Shown here: positions 1 to 10,483 of the stretch, one piece after another | Layout: every line of letters begins with the position of its first letter | Numbering within the stretch: the first letter of the stretch is position 1 | Assembly: GCF_026419855.1 (NCBI RefSeq) | Contig: NZ_JAOAKP010000012.1 | Coordinates: 1 to 40,609 of the forward strand | Direction: 5' to 3' | DNA length: 40,609 bases | DNA from: Methanothrix sp. | GTDB lineage: Archaea; Halobacteriota; Methanosarcinia; Methanotrichales; Methanotrichaceae | Notes under the pieces: generated by a model | Told to the model about the DNA's origin: nothing | What the model saw: the letters and a program-made list of their open reading frames with translations, nothing else | Databases searched by the model: none | Position numbers and translations under genes: made by a program

Positions 1-123
1 GAACTGTTATTCGTTTCAATCCTTGTTTTCCTGGAACTCGCTCTTCGACTCGATAGCGGGCGACCACTGGGTGATGGAGAATTCTGGTTTCAATCCTTGT
101 TTTCCTGGAACTCGCTCTTCGAC
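1..123 (-). CRISPR. CRISPR array, leader-proximal end (partial)
   Basis: Two identical 37-nt repeats lie at 13-49 and 87-123, separated by a 37-nt spacer at 50-86. Positions 1-12 are the end of another spacer, so the array continues off the left edge. On the plus strand the repeat begins GTTTCAATCC, so on the minus strand it ends GGATTGAAAC. ATTGAAAC is the usual 5' tag of type I-B crRNAs, so the array is read on the minus strand, like the cas operon just upstream. The leader is therefore to the right of 123 and the spacer at 50-86 is the newest. I saw no match to this spacer elsewhere in the window. Confidence 0.93.
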
Positions 124-221
124 AGCGGGAATTTTCCGTCCTTTTTGGCAGATCTCCCCTTGTGGGGCTCCTTTTCAGGGTAGTATCTGGCATGAGTGGA
201 ATTTATTGGACCCTTTATAAA
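124..221 (-). promoter_or_regulatory. CRISPR leader with candidate TATA box
   Basis: This is the 91-nt interval between the first repeat and the cas6 stop codon, plus the stop itself. On the minus strand a TTTATAAA box lies at 214-221, overlapping the TAA stop of cas6 at 215-217. A start about 25 nt downstream would fall near 190 and give roughly 65 nt of leader before the first repeat. The leader also holds a short CCCC-TTGT-GGGG stem and T-rich runs. The promoter call is inference from position and sequence. Confidence 0.6.
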
Positions 222-934
222 TTCATTCCGCCTTTGTCATTCCTGCTCTGTTCTTCTCGAGGCTCTACTCTCGTGCTATTCACGACCCCCACAGCTCCAA
301 AGCCTCTTGACACAGACTTCCCCAGACCCATCAGATCCGGAATGTGAAAGTTGACCAGGAACTCACATCTTATGCCTGTAACCATTACACCCTTTAGGGT
401 GCAGATCTCTTCTCTCACCCTCCCAAGATCAAGACGGATCCGCTCATCTACAGTGTATCCAAGACCTTTCGCAGCAGAGAGCATGTTCCCAACCAGGATC
501 CTTCTCAGAAGCTCCCTCCTCTCATACCAGGAAGATGCACCCATATAACGCCCGTAGTTTTCCTGGTTGAGAGCAAGCCATGGAGTGACAAACCTGTACG
601 CGTGAAGCTCTTCAGCACACCCAAACCTCTCCCTTCTCAGGCATATCTGCCGCTCAACAACAGAGTAGCTCCGATCCCCCAGCCGTATCTCGCCGAACCT
701 GTCATATAAATCCCTGAGGACATCCGCACCCTCATTTATCCCCAGTATAACCGGCACCCCTCTTATGATCTTGTACTGTATGAGAGGATACCTGTAGATC
801 AGCCTGTCAGTGAAATGATGGTGCAGCAGCATCTGGTCATTGAAGCTTGTGGCAAAGAACCCGCGCAGCTTAGCCGCATCCTCCCGAACAGGTGAATCAG
901 AGCGCAGCCTCAGCCGCAAAATCCTCAGATCCAT
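215..934 (-). CDS. cas6: CRISPR endoribonuclease Cas6 (Cas6b type)
   Basis: This 239-residue protein should cut the CRISPR precursor RNA inside each repeat and leave the 8-nt 5' tag. The C-terminal part carries the family's glycine-rich loop (GLGKSVSRGFG) expected to bind RNA. Near the N terminus there is a triple histidine (H38-H40) followed by Y47. From memory, the catalytic residues studied in Methanococcus maripaludis Cas6b are histidines and a tyrosine in this same region, so I favour Cas6b. The ATG is preceded by a GAGGTG ribosome site. It is the last gene of the cas operon, 6 nt after cas3, and its stop overlaps the candidate leader promoter. The N-terminal RAMP fold is inferred from the family. 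Confidence 0.86.
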   Translation of the reverse strand: MDLRILRLRLRSDSPVREDAAKLRGFFATSFNDQMLLHHHFTDRLIYRYPLIQYKIIRGVPVILGINEGADVLRDLYDRFGEIRLGDRSYSVVERQICLRRERFGCAEELHAYRFVTPWLALNQENYGRYMGASSWYERRELLRRILVGNMLSAAKGLGYTVDERIRLDLGRVREEICTLKGVMVTGIRCEFLVNFHIPDLMGLGKSVSRGFGAVGVVNSTRVEPREEQSRNDKGGMNL

Positions 935-940
935 AACACC

Positions 941-3349
941 TCAGATTATCATCGACCCCTCGCCTGCACCCTCCACCCTGAACCCTGTCTCACAATCGTA
1001 GTAGTGAGGAAGCTCGTCCATCGATATGTAGCCGATGCCCTGATCCTCCACGACAAGATCCGCAGCGATCCTCCTGGGGATTGAGATCATGTAATCGCTC
1101 AGCGCGTTTCTAATGCTCAGATACCTCCTTCTCCTCTCCCAGATGTTCTTCTCAGATCTGAGATCTCTGTACATCTGCCAGACCTCAGATGCCCTCTCAT
1201 CCAACTCCACAAATACTTCCACCCTGGGCTCGTCCTCCTCTATGAGCCTGAACTTATTCCCAAGATCCCCGAACTCCAGGCCGGATATCATGCGCATGCA
1301 CTCCCTGGAGGTCTCATCGCTCATGCCGCTCCGCAGCGCCCTGAAGTACCTGCTGCTCAGCTCCAGGATCTCCCTCTCCTCTATGCATTCCCCGCACGAT
1401 CTCAGTATGTCAAGGGTTTTTGAGATCAGAAAGCCATCGTAGATGTACTTGCACAGCTCCATCCGCTCATCCCTGAGAACAACCACCGAGACACGCCCTC
1501 TCTCCCTGGAGAGGTTCCTGTTGCACCTTCCCGCAACCTGGTTTATCGAGTCCAGGGGTGCTAGATCCCTGAAGACAATATCAGCATCGATATCAACACC
1601 AGCCTCTATGAGCTGCGTGCTGACCGTAACCTTCCTGCGCCCTCCCCTGCTCTCCCTGATTCTGCGTATGCGATCCATCCGATCCCTGGGGACGACGTGG
1701 GTTGATAGGTAGAAGAGGTCTGTGTCATCCAGATCGAGCGATTTCACAGCTCCGTAAACATTCCTGGCTGAGCGTATCGTATTGAGCACGATCAGGAAAT
1801 CCCTGTCAGGGTTATCGTGAAGCTCTCTCGCCAGCAGCCCCTCGAAATCCTCTGGGCTCATCGGAGCATCGATCATCGGGCGCACTTCGATCCTGTTGAG
1901 CATCTTGTAGTACCGCTCCTTATCGCTCACAGCCTCCCTGATCTCGCCGCTCTCCGCGTTGAAGATGAGCGGCTGGGTCGCGGTGACCAGTATAAGATAG
2001 CTGTTGAACCTCTCGCAGAGCGTTCTCAGAGCATCCCGCATCAGAAGCCAGTACCTGTGAGGTACTGCCTGGACCTCGTCCATAATTATTATAGAATTTG
2101 CAAGCCTGCTGAACTTACGCAGCCTTCTGTTTCTGTTTGAGAATATCGTGTGGAATAGCTGCCAGAATGTCGTAACAATGATCTCTGAGTTCCACCCCTC
2201 CATGAGCAGAAGGCTGATGTCAGGCTCGTACTCATCATCCCCTTTTGTGTATGCGATATCCGAGAGATGATGGTGCTTCAGAAGCACACTCGAATCGGCT
2301 CTGATGCCCGCGCTCTCCAGCACATCCTCAAAGACATCACATGTCTGATCGATTATGCTCAGAAAAGGCAGCGCGTAGATGATCCTGGGCATGATCCCGC
2401 ATTCATCCATCAGCCTGCTCCTGAGCCGCAGCGCCATCGACAGGGATGTGAGGGTCTTGCCTGTGCCGGTGGGCACGTTCAGCGATATGATCCTATCGTT
2501 CAGATCCCATCTGGAGATCCGGCTGACAGCATCGTGATATATCTCGTTCCTCATCCTGTTGATGCCATCTCTGCTCTCGGAGAATCCGCGCGCCTCCCTG
2601 TACATGTCCACGAGATCCGGGGGAATGTTCACCCTGCGCAGATCCACGCCCTCCATCCCGGCGTCCGTCTTGTCCGCATCCAGAAGCGCAGAGTACAGGA
2701 GCTGGGCCACAAAGTAGAGCATGATGTCATTACTCTTACCGAGATTCCTGACCAGCTTCTTCTCATGCCTCGCATCCTTCAGGGCATCTCTGAGCATGTA
2801 ATCCACCAGAGAATCAAAATCCACATCAACCACATCGCTGAGAAGAGCGCTGAATATCTCTCTGCATTCATTTCTCTCGAGCCTGGAGACCTGCTTCTCC
2901 AAAACAGACAGAATCCTCTCCCGCTCAGCGTGGATCGCCGAGATCTCATCCAGCGCATTCGTCAGATCCCCGTGATGTCGCCTCACTGCGATGAACGAGA
3001 TCAGAGGGAGAGCTCCATATGGGTCCCTGCTGTTCAGATACTCCCTGACAATCGCGTATGTGAAAAGTGACGATAGCAGGCTGTGCTTTGTGGTCTCCCT
3101 CGATCTCAGAGCATGCCTCTTCCGCTCATCCATCTCCCTCAGATACTCCTGGAAGAACTCGGTCGCCTTTCCAATGTCATGGGTCGCTCCGATGACGTAT
3201 GCAACATCCTCCAGAATCTCCGCGCTGTCGAGGTTCCGCCCGCTCTCAGCCACAGTCCTTCTGCACATCTCCCCGACGTTTCTGAGGTGATCCAAAAGGA
3301 GCTTATCTGGATGTGATCTCAGCTTAAATGAAAACGATCCGATCGCCAT
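941..3349 (-). CDS. cas3: CRISPR-associated helicase-nuclease Cas3 (HD + DExH)
   Basis: Cas3 is recruited by the Cascade complex to nick, unwind and degrade target DNA. In this 802-residue protein the N-terminal HD nuclease shows H21, H57-D58, H88 and H124-H125. The helicase follows with Walker A TGTGKT near 293-298, a DEVQ box near 423-426, a TAT motif III near 455, and the late motifs STQLIEAGVDID and NQVAGRCNRN. The frame opens at 3367, but I chose the ATG at 3349: it has GGGAG seven bases upstream, whereas the upstream ATG has no ribosome site. This start overlaps the end of cas5 by 26 nt, fitting translational coupling. HD and helicase parts are fused, as is normal for type I-B. Confidence 0.96.
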   Translation of the reverse strand: MAIGSFSFKLRSHPDKLLLDHLRNVGEMCRRTVAESGRNLDSAEILEDVAYVIGATHDIGKATEFFQEYLREMDERKRHALRSRETTKHSLLSSLFTYAIVREYLNSRDPYGALPLISFIAVRRHHGDLTNALDEISAIHAERERILSVLEKQVSRLERNECREIFSALLSDVVDVDFDSLVDYMLRDALKDARHEKKLVRNLGKSNDIMLYFVAQLLYSALLDADKTDAGMEGVDLRRVNIPPDLVDMYREARGFSESRDGINRMRNEIYHDAVSRISRWDLNDRIISLNVPTGTGKTLTSLSMALRLRSRLMDECGIMPRIIYALPFLSIIDQTCDVFEDVLESAGIRADSSVLLKHHHLSDIAYTKGDDEYEPDISLLLMEGWNSEIIVTTFWQLFHTIFSNRNRRLRKFSRLANSIIIMDEVQAVPHRYWLLMRDALRTLCERFNSYLILVTATQPLIFNAESGEIREAVSDKERYYKMLNRIEVRPMIDAPMSPEDFEGLLARELHDNPDRDFLIVLNTIRSARNVYGAVKSLDLDDTDLFYLSTHVVPRDRMDRIRRIRESRGGRRKVTVSTQLIEAGVDIDADIVFRDLAPLDSINQVAGRCNRNLSRERGRVSVVVLRDERMELCKYIYDGFLISKTLDILRSCGECIEEREILELSSRYFRALRSGMSDETSRECMRMISGLEFGDLGNKFRLIEEDEPRVEVFVELDERASEVWQMYRDLRSEKNIWERRRRYLSIRNALSDYMISIPRRIAADLVVEDQGIGYISMDELPHYYDCETGFRVEGAGEGSMII

Positions 3350-4025
3350 TCTCAAGCTCCCAGGCATCTCTTGTTCTGGCCTTTATGCTCATGCCGTTCC
3401 TCTCATAGAGTATCTCGCTGTAATCCATGACCTCCCGTCCCTCGCCCATCACACATGGCATTACCTCAGAGAAGTACTCCCGCCCCTCCTCGAACTCCGG
3501 CGATCCAAGGAGGCACTTCAGAGGCACAACGCTGTTTATCTCCTGGAATTCATCACTGCATCTTCTCATGCTCAGCTCACCGACAAATTTGAAGTTGCAG
3601 ACGAGCTGGCTCAGACCCAGGCATGGAGTGTAAACACACCTGTGCTCCTCCAGCATCTTCCTGAGATCTCCAAAGAAACGATCGTCAGAGTGTCTGAAGT
3701 ATATCCTGTACCTAGGATCCTTAAGAAACTCAAACCTGACCTGCGTCCTGTTGTGGATCATGTGCATGCTCTTCTTGGTGTCGATCAGGTTCTCGCCTAT
3801 ACGCACCTTCTTCACAGGCTCCAGGATCCTGCATCCGATGCCAGCCTTATCCCTGAAAAAGTACCTGAAATACTCATCCTTGCCAAGCCCCGCTATGGCT
3901 CCTACGATCCCCGATATCGCTGTCCGTGGAGGAAATGAGTACGTGAGAGGAGAGGTTGTGGTGTATATCTTCCTGAAGTGCGCGTAGTCCCCCCACACGT
4001 CGAAGACCAGTACGCTATCCTGCAT
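3324..4025 (-). CDS. cas5: Cascade subunit Cas5 (type I-B)
   Basis: Cas5 is the RAMP-fold subunit that caps the 5' tag of the crRNA in the Cascade complex. The 233-residue protein opens with the family pattern of a short beta strand (VLVFDVWGDYAHFRK) followed by the TYSFPPRTAISGIVGAIAGL segment, which is typical of Cas5 from Hmari/I-B systems. Length is normal. The ATG has a weak ribosome site (AAGGTC). It sits 21 nt after cas7 and overlaps cas3 downstream. No His/Tyr ribonuclease site is expected, because cas6 is present. Confidence 0.93.
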   Translation of the reverse strand: MQDSVLVFDVWGDYAHFRKIYTTTSPLTYSFPPRTAISGIVGAIAGLGKDEYFRYFFRDKAGIGCRILEPVKKVRIGENLIDTKKSMHMIHNRTQVRFEFLKDPRYRIYFRHSDDRFFGDLRKMLEEHRCVYTPCLGLSQLVCNFKFVGELSMRRCSDEFQEINSVVPLKCLLGSPEFEEGREYFSEVMPCVMGEGREVMDYSEILYERNGMSIKARTRDAWELENGDRIVFI

Positions 4026-4046
4026 CGAAGACCTTCTGGAGACCTT

Positions 4047-4964
4047 CTAGAACGCAACTGGCCGTACCTCTATGCCAGTCGTTTCATTCAGCTTATCCAT
4101 CGAGAACTCAGAACCGTTCATTATGAACCTGAGCCGTTTGTCGAAGCAGAGATCCAGATCCCTGATGGCATCCTTCTCAGCCGTGAGCCTGCTCACAAGC
4201 TCGGAGACGTCGAGAGAGAAATCCTCAGGACCACGGATTGCTTCGTGCTGCATCTCTGATACCATCTTTATCATTCTGTCGAGATCCCCGATGTGGTAGT
4301 TCGTCTTTCTGTAGTTGACCTTGAGCAGCAGCCGCGGCACCTGGCCTGCCTTCGTTCTGGATATCAGGCTCTTCGTCCCGTTCCACATCCCCTCGAGGAG
4401 CAGCTTCACATCATCCTCTGTTAGGCCTGTGTACTTCGCAGCGTTCTCGTTTATTATGCCGTAGAAGAGTATCAGCGAGTACGGAAGAACATACTCCTCC
4501 CGGAATGTCGCTTGCGTCATGCCTTCCTTCGACGCAAACGCTCCTGTGCCCTTTATGTGCTTCAGTGCCACTCTGTGAAGCGATCGCCCCATCTTGAACT
4601 GCACAGGGCCTGTATAGGTTATCGAGTCCTCTTTCAGTGGAATCACACCGCCGAAAAGCCTTATGTCGATGCACTCCTTCAGGATCCTCTCTGCATCCTC
4701 TCCGAAATCCTTTGCGCGCCTCTTTCCGTCCTGGATGTACCTGTTCTCCTCGTCATAGACTATCTCCCTCACGAATATCTCGAGCCCCTTGAAGTTGTGC
4801 AGGTAATCCCTTATGGTCCTCTTGAGCCGCACATCAGTTACCAGGTTCACCCCTGTCTCCTCATCTATGCGCGGCTTGTTCTCGTCCATCGGATCTCCAT
4901 TCGGGTTCCCATCTCTTATATCGTAGATGAACAGCAGCTCAGATCTGTTTGCGACAGTGCTCAT
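4047..4964 (-). CDS. cas7: Cascade backbone Cas7 (Csh2 type)
   Basis: This 305-residue protein forms the helical crRNA-binding filament of Cascade. The N terminus has the Cas7/Csh2 signature ELLFIYDIRDGNPNGDP, followed by the conserved TDVRLKRTIRDYL helix. A central block (GPVQFKMGRSLHRV then KGTGAF) matches the family's glycine-rich region. The ATG overlaps the TGA of cas8b (ATGA) and has a GGAGG site seven bases upstream, so the two are translationally coupled. A high molar ratio to Cas8b would be expected from the family; the strong ribosome site fits that. Confidence 0.95.
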   Translation of the reverse strand: MSTVANRSELLFIYDIRDGNPNGDPMDENKPRIDEETGVNLVTDVRLKRTIRDYLHNFKGLEIFVREIVYDEENRYIQDGKRRAKDFGEDAERILKECIDIRLFGGVIPLKEDSITYTGPVQFKMGRSLHRVALKHIKGTGAFASKEGMTQATFREEYVLPYSLILFYGIINENAAKYTGLTEDDVKLLLEGMWNGTKSLISRTKAGQVPRLLLKVNYRKTNYHIGDLDRMIKMVSEMQHEAIRGPEDFSLDVSELVSRLTAEKDAIRDLDLCFDKRLRFIMNGSEFSMDKLNETTGIEVRPVAF

Positions 4965-6802
4965 GCTGTTTCCTCCATCTTCTCCTCTTTATCGAAAATA
5001 CTGTGCAGGTTCATGCCGAGCACGAAGTAGAAGCTCAGCTCATCGTCAGTCTCCTTCCATCTCTGACCTGAAAGAACGAAATGCTTCGCGATGATCTCCT
5101 CCAGCTTCCTGTAATAGTTCTTCTCATACTCCTCAAGCTTGTTCTGTATCTCCGGAAGGAGCCGCTTGATCAGAGACTCGTTCAGCTTGAGACCGTGCAG
5201 CTTTGTGTAGAACGGCCTTGCCTTCTTATCCACCCACTGGATGTCCAGCAGCTTCTGTGCGAGCACTCCTTCCAGAAACGTCGCCTTCTTCGCATCGCTG
5301 TCGAAGAATGCTCTGTTCGCCTCGAAGAACCTCTCGACCCTCTTCTCCAGAGGAAGCGCCTGAAGCTCCTCGCTCTTGAGAACAATTCCAGACATATCAA
5401 TTACCTCAAGATCCTTCAGAAGATTCAGCTCCTTCAGATAGTGAAGAAGCATAAATCCGTTGAGCGTGTTCATCAGGGTGGGCTGTTCATGCACGAAATC
5501 GTCTCTGATCCTCTTCATCATGAATGAGATCAGCAGATGCCGGTCCACAGCCCTCCCCACGAAAATCCTGTTGACGATCTCCAGGAACATCTTGTCGTGC
5601 GTCACATTGCCTGATTCCCTGGGGAAGAACCGTCTCAGGACGCCGAAATCGAACCGCATCTCGATTTTCTTATTTTTCTCATCAGATAGAACCATCTCAT
5701 TGTATATGCCGAAAGCATCTTCAACCATCTCCTTTGCATCGAACAGCCTTCTCAACCGTGATGGAAGAATGCCATCTATGTGGAGGAGTATCCTGTAGGC
5801 GGAGTTGTCCTTTTTATAAAAGAGCAGGCTGTTGCTGAAGAAATCCTTCTGATCCTTGACCATGTCCAGGATCTCGTCCTCATCATCGGTTAGGCGGTTC
5901 CTGGTCTCACTGCTCATCTTCAGCTCTTTCTTCATACCGCTCAGAATTTCCAGGATAACCTTGTAGTCATCGCCGATGATGAGTTTTGGTATTAGAAGAT
6001 ACCTGAACCCGTAGAAGCTGAAATCCAGGTTCTCCTCTATGTACTTCTTTCCTGCATCGAGATTTATTGCGCAGTTGAAGCATACAGGTGTGTTCTTCCA
6101 TGCATCCGATTGTCTGAATCCGCCTGCTATGAATCCAGGTTTGTCGAAGGTATGGAACGGCCAGGGTATCGCATACGCATAAACCTCCTCCTTTTGCTCC
6201 TTACAGACAGAACAGAGCGCATCAGTTCCCATGGACTCGCCGCCGTATTTTCTGAAAAACCGGTCGCAGCTCTTTTTGAGAAGAACTTTTCTGAATACCT
6301 CGTAATCAGCCAGGTATTTCATATCACCGTCCTTCAAAACTCCGATGGTTATTATGCAGTTTTCTGTGGATTTGAGATGGGATCGCTTTTCCTTGAGATC
6401 CTCGAATATTTTATCTTTGTTCGAGAATATCACATCCTTCATTCTCTCCAGCGTTGCACTCTCTTCCCTGCTGATGCCTGAATGATCGGCAGTCTCAAAC
6501 CATTTCAGAAACTTTTTGCTGAATGTTGTCTCGATGTCCTTTGCGATCTTGCATGTCGGGGTGGCATCTGTGGCATTGCCCTTCTTCCCCTTGTAGAGAT
6601 ACATCCTGTAATCCTTGAGCTCCTCCAGCTCAACGCCCCTGTACGAGAAATCCCCGTTTCTCTCCTCGAGTGTGACAACAAGAGCATGTCTGTATCCGCC
6701 CCTGCTGTTCGGATTCTCCACAATGGCATCCAGGAGATCCGCACACCCGCTCTGAGCGTGCTCTCCAATTCTTGATACAGCCTCTATCACATGGATCACC
6801 AT
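4961..6802 (-). CDS. cas8b: Cascade large subunit Cas8b (Csh1/TM1802 type)
   Basis: Cas8b is the large subunit that recognises the PAM and recruits Cas3. The protein is 613 residues, within the family range. It carries a zinc-finger-like set of cysteines, C197/C200 and C241/C244, around an IPWPFHTFDKPGFIAGGF stretch, a pattern I associate with TM1802/Csh1 proteins. The C-terminal part is helical and rich in Lys/Glu, as expected where the small-subunit function is fused or produced internally. The start is uncertain: the ATG at 6802 lacks a clear ribosome site, and the GTG at 6790 has GGTGAT just upstream. It ends in an ATGA overlap with cas7. Confidence 0.92.
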   Translation of the reverse strand: MVIHVIEAVSRIGEHAQSGCADLLDAIVENPNSRGGYRHALVVTLEERNGDFSYRGVELEELKDYRMYLYKGKKGNATDATPTCKIAKDIETTFSKKFLKWFETADHSGISREESATLERMKDVIFSNKDKIFEDLKEKRSHLKSTENCIITIGVLKDGDMKYLADYEVFRKVLLKKSCDRFFRKYGGESMGTDALCSVCKEQKEEVYAYAIPWPFHTFDKPGFIAGGFRQSDAWKNTPVCFNCAINLDAGKKYIEENLDFSFYGFRYLLIPKLIIGDDYKVILEILSGMKKELKMSSETRNRLTDDEDEILDMVKDQKDFFSNSLLFYKKDNSAYRILLHIDGILPSRLRRLFDAKEMVEDAFGIYNEMVLSDEKNKKIEMRFDFGVLRRFFPRESGNVTHDKMFLEIVNRIFVGRAVDRHLLISFMMKRIRDDFVHEQPTLMNTLNGFMLLHYLKELNLLKDLEVIDMSGIVLKSEELQALPLEKRVERFFEANRAFFDSDAKKATFLEGVLAQKLLDIQWVDKKARPFYTKLHGLKLNESLIKRLLPEIQNKLEEYEKNYYRKLEEIIAKHFVLSGQRWKETDDELSFYFVLGMNLHSIFDKEEKMEETA

Positions 6803-6818
6803 GCATCAGTCACATATA

Positions 6819-7421
6819 TCAGTCACACATGTTTCTGTACGTGCAGTCCACGCACCTGGCCTTCTGTTTTGTCCCTTCCGGATAGTATCCATACTGAACT
6901 GTTCTAATTATCTCGTTTACTGTATCGATAGCAGCATCATAATCTTTTTGGCGGAAAATCACCTCCTCCACGTGGTGGTTGCTGCGAGTGTAGCATATGA
7001 ATCCCCTATTCACAGGGACTCCAAAATGCTCCATTATGAGCAGTCCATAAAGAGCGAGCTGGTACCTGTGTGTTCTGTGAACCACATCGCTGTACTCTGC
7101 AAACTTGTAATCCATCGGCGCAGCGGTACCGTCATCTAGAAAGAGGACCTCATCAACCTCTCCCTTTATCCGGTACCTGCGGGATGTCAGATAGACAGAG
7201 ACCTCCTTTCTAACGCACTTGAGCCTCTTTCTCACATAGCTGGTGTTGACCTTCTCGCGGCTCTCGTGAAGTTCCCTGCCCCTCAGAACCTTGTAGTACC
7301 TCTCCTCCCTCTGGGGGATACTGAGACAGTGCATGAAGAATATGAACCTGGGGCAGAAGATGTACTCAATCACATCCGAGACCGTTATGAACACATCCTG
7401 ATCAGGCGATTCCTCGTACAC
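6819..7421 (-). CDS. cas4: CRISPR adaptation exonuclease Cas4
   Basis: Cas4 is a RecB-like exonuclease with an iron-sulfur cluster that trims prespacers and helps select PAM and orientation. The four cluster cysteines are visible: one near the N terminus (FCPRF, C23) and three at the C terminus (CVDCTYRNMC; C190, C193, C199). The nuclease residues lie in GEVDEV and PMDYK. The frame opens with a TTG at 7427, but that codon abuts GGAGG. The GTG at 7421 lies six bases after GGAGG and is the better start, giving 200 residues. The ribosome site overlaps the region just past the cas2 stop, 13 nt upstream. Confidence 0.94.
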   Translation of the reverse strand: MYEESPDQDVFITVSDVIEYIFCPRFIFFMHCLSIPQREERYYKVLRGRELHESREKVNTSYVRKRLKCVRKEVSVYLTSRRYRIKGEVDEVLFLDDGTAAPMDYKFAEYSDVVHRTHRYQLALYGLLIMEHFGVPVNRGFICYTRSNHHVEEVIFRQKDYDAAIDTVNEIIRTVQYGYYPEGTKQKARCVDCTYRNMCD

Positions 7422-7434
7422 AAGCAACCTCCTT

Positions 7435-8770
<1,336 letters not shown>

Positions 8771-8796
8771 CCAGATCGGCCCTGTATCAAATCATA

Positions 8797-8804
8797 TTAT
8801 AAAA
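8797..8804 (-). promoter_or_regulatory. TATA box of the cas operon
   Basis: On the minus strand TTTTATAA lies centred about 30 nt before the cas1 ATG, in a very AT-rich stretch (8791-8820). Transcription would start only a few bases before the ATG, so the mRNA would be nearly leaderless; there is also no clear ribosome site there. The divergent gene glnA has its own box at 8904. Confidence 0.6.
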
Positions 8805-8903
8805 TAATTTTTGACTATATATCTGCACCTCAAATTCAAGACCCTCTCTGCATATTTTTCATATCACAAATCTTCATAACATTTAAGAAAACATCTCAAA
8901 TAT

Positions 8904-8911
8904 CTATAAAT
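8904..8911 (+). promoter_or_regulatory. TATA box of glnA
   Basis: CTATAAAT lies about 37 nt before the chosen glnA start. A transcript starting about 25 nt downstream would include the GGAGG site at 8935-8939. I looked for the GGAA-N6-TTCC operator of the methanogen nitrogen repressor NrpR between here and cas1 and did not see it. Confidence 0.55.
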
Positions 8912-8944
8912 CTTTTTCTCATGAACTTTCCTCTGGAGGCTTCG

Positions 8945-10279
8945 ATGATGAACGCCCCTATGACAAAAGACGATGTCTTCGAGGCGATAGACAAGCATAA
9001 CGTGAGATTTGTCAGGATATGGTTCACCGATATCCTTGGCATGCCGAAGAGCTTTGCAATAAACACCAACCAGCTGGATGGCGCCTTCTCAGAGGGTATG
9101 GGCTTTGATGGCTCCTCTGTGAGGGGGTTCGCCAGGATATACGAGTCTGATCTGATCGCCAAGCCGGATCCCTCGACTTTCAGAATAATCCCGTGGCGCC
9201 AGCAGGAGAATGCTGTGGCAAGGATGTTCTGCGACATTCTGAATCCAGATGGAACTCCATACGAGGGAGACCCGAGATACGTTCTTAAGAGAAACCTCTC
9301 CCGTCTCAGGGAGAAGGGCTACCAGTTCATGGTCGGACCAGAGCTGGAGTTCTTCTACTTCAAGAACGATTGCTCAACGGAGATACTCGACACAGGAGGG
9401 TATTTCGATCTCACAACACTGGATGTCGCATCCGATCTCAGAAGAGACACAATCCTGGCGCTGGATGCGATGGGTATCGATGTGGAGTACAGCCATCATG
9501 AGGTTGCGCCATCACAGCACGAGATCGATTTGAGGTACGCGGATGCACTGACAATGGCAGACAACGTGATAACATACAAGATAACGGTCAAGGAGATCGC
9601 CAGAAAGCACGGGTGTTATGCGACATTCATGCCTAAGCCGATCTTCGGGGTGAATGGAAGCGGGATGCACGTCCATCAGTCTCTCTTCCAGGGGAAGAGG
9701 AACATCATGTTCGACGCATCTGATGAATATCATCTCTCAGACGAGGCGAAGTGCTACATCGCAGGCCTGCTCAAGCACGCGCCTGAGATAACAGCGGTGA
9801 CGAATCAGTGGGTCAACTCCTACAAGAGGCTTGTGCCCGGATACGAGGCGCCGGTTTACATCAGCTGGGCGAGGAGGAACAGGTCTGCGCTCGTGAGGGT
9901 CCCGATGTACAAGCCCGGCAAGGAGGCAGCCACTAGGATCGAGTACAGGAGCCCGGATCCGGCAGCAAATCCATACCTGGCGTTCTCGGTGATGCTCGTC
10001 GCCGGCCTCGCTGGCATCGCAAACAAGTACGAGCTGCCACCGCCGCAGGAGCGTGACATATACCACATGAGCGATGAGGAGAGGAAAGCTGCGGGCATAA
10101 GCTCCCTTCCAGGGAGCCTCAACGAGGCCATCCAGCTCGCTGAGCGGAGCTACATCGTTCGTGAGGCTCTTGGCGATCACGTCTTCGAGAACTTCATAGC
10201 GATCAAGAAGGCGGAGTGGGACGAGTACCGGACAAACGTGAGCCAGTGGGAGCTGGAGAGGTATCTGCCTCTCCTTTAA
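8945..10279 (+). CDS. glnA: Glutamine synthetase, type I (GSI-alpha-like)
   Basis: This enzyme makes glutamine from glutamate, ammonia and ATP in the cytosol. It is 444 residues from the chosen start. Visible motifs are the DGSSVRGF latch loop, GPELEFFYF (metal ligand Glu), SQHEIDLRYADAL, the ATP site PIFGVNGSGMHVHQSL, and NRSALVRVP. The last replaces the region where the adenylylated Tyr sits in GSI-beta, so this is the alpha type, which is not controlled by adenylylation. The frame is open from an ATG at 8921, but GGAGG at 8935-8939 is placed for the ATG at 8945 (or its neighbour at 8948). It is divergent from cas1 and apparently transcribed alone. Confidence 0.97.
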   Translation: MMNAPMTKDDVFEAIDKHNVRFVRIWFTDILGMPKSFAINTNQLDGAFSEGMGFDGSSVRGFARIYESDLIAKPDPSTFRIIPWRQQENAVARMFCDILNPDGTPYEGDPRYVLKRNLSRLREKGYQFMVGPELEFFYFKNDCSTEILDTGGYFDLTTLDVASDLRRDTILALDAMGIDVEYSHHEVAPSQHEIDLRYADALTMADNVITYKITVKEIARKHGCYATFMPKPIFGVNGSGMHVHQSLFQGKRNIMFDASDEYHLSDEAKCYIAGLLKHAPEITAVTNQWVNSYKRLVPGYEAPVYISWARRNRSALVRVPMYKPGKEAATRIEYRSPDPAANPYLAFSVMLVAGLAGIANKYELPPPQERDIYHMSDEERKAAGISSLPGSLNEAIQLAERSYIVREALGDHVFENFIAIKKAEWDEYRTNVSQWELERYLPLL

Positions 10280-10483
10280 ACACTTTTGGCTCTTGCAGTC
10301 GAATCGTCGGGGTGGCGATCTCTGGTAACTCCAATCAGGTACAATGTACTCAGCCTCTTTCTGCGAGGTTACCGATCCTCCAAATCACCAGTATGAGCCA
10401 CATTTTTGTATGCAGGTGCATCCGGACAGAGCCGTACTTTTGATTACCATGTTCCGCATAAGTTGAGATAATATTGTATATTA

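Noticed and set aside
50-86. Self-targeting by the visible spacer
   Set aside because: I found no matching stretch elsewhere in the window by eye; a genome search would be needed.
2267-3070. 267-codon open frame on the plus strand opposite cas3
   Set aside because: It lies wholly within cas3, whose motifs are continuous in its own frame, and its residues show no domain.
10280-10480. Possible tRNA or small RNA gene after glnA
   Set aside because: No T-loop GTTCGAATC-type motif or cloverleaf pairing could be found.
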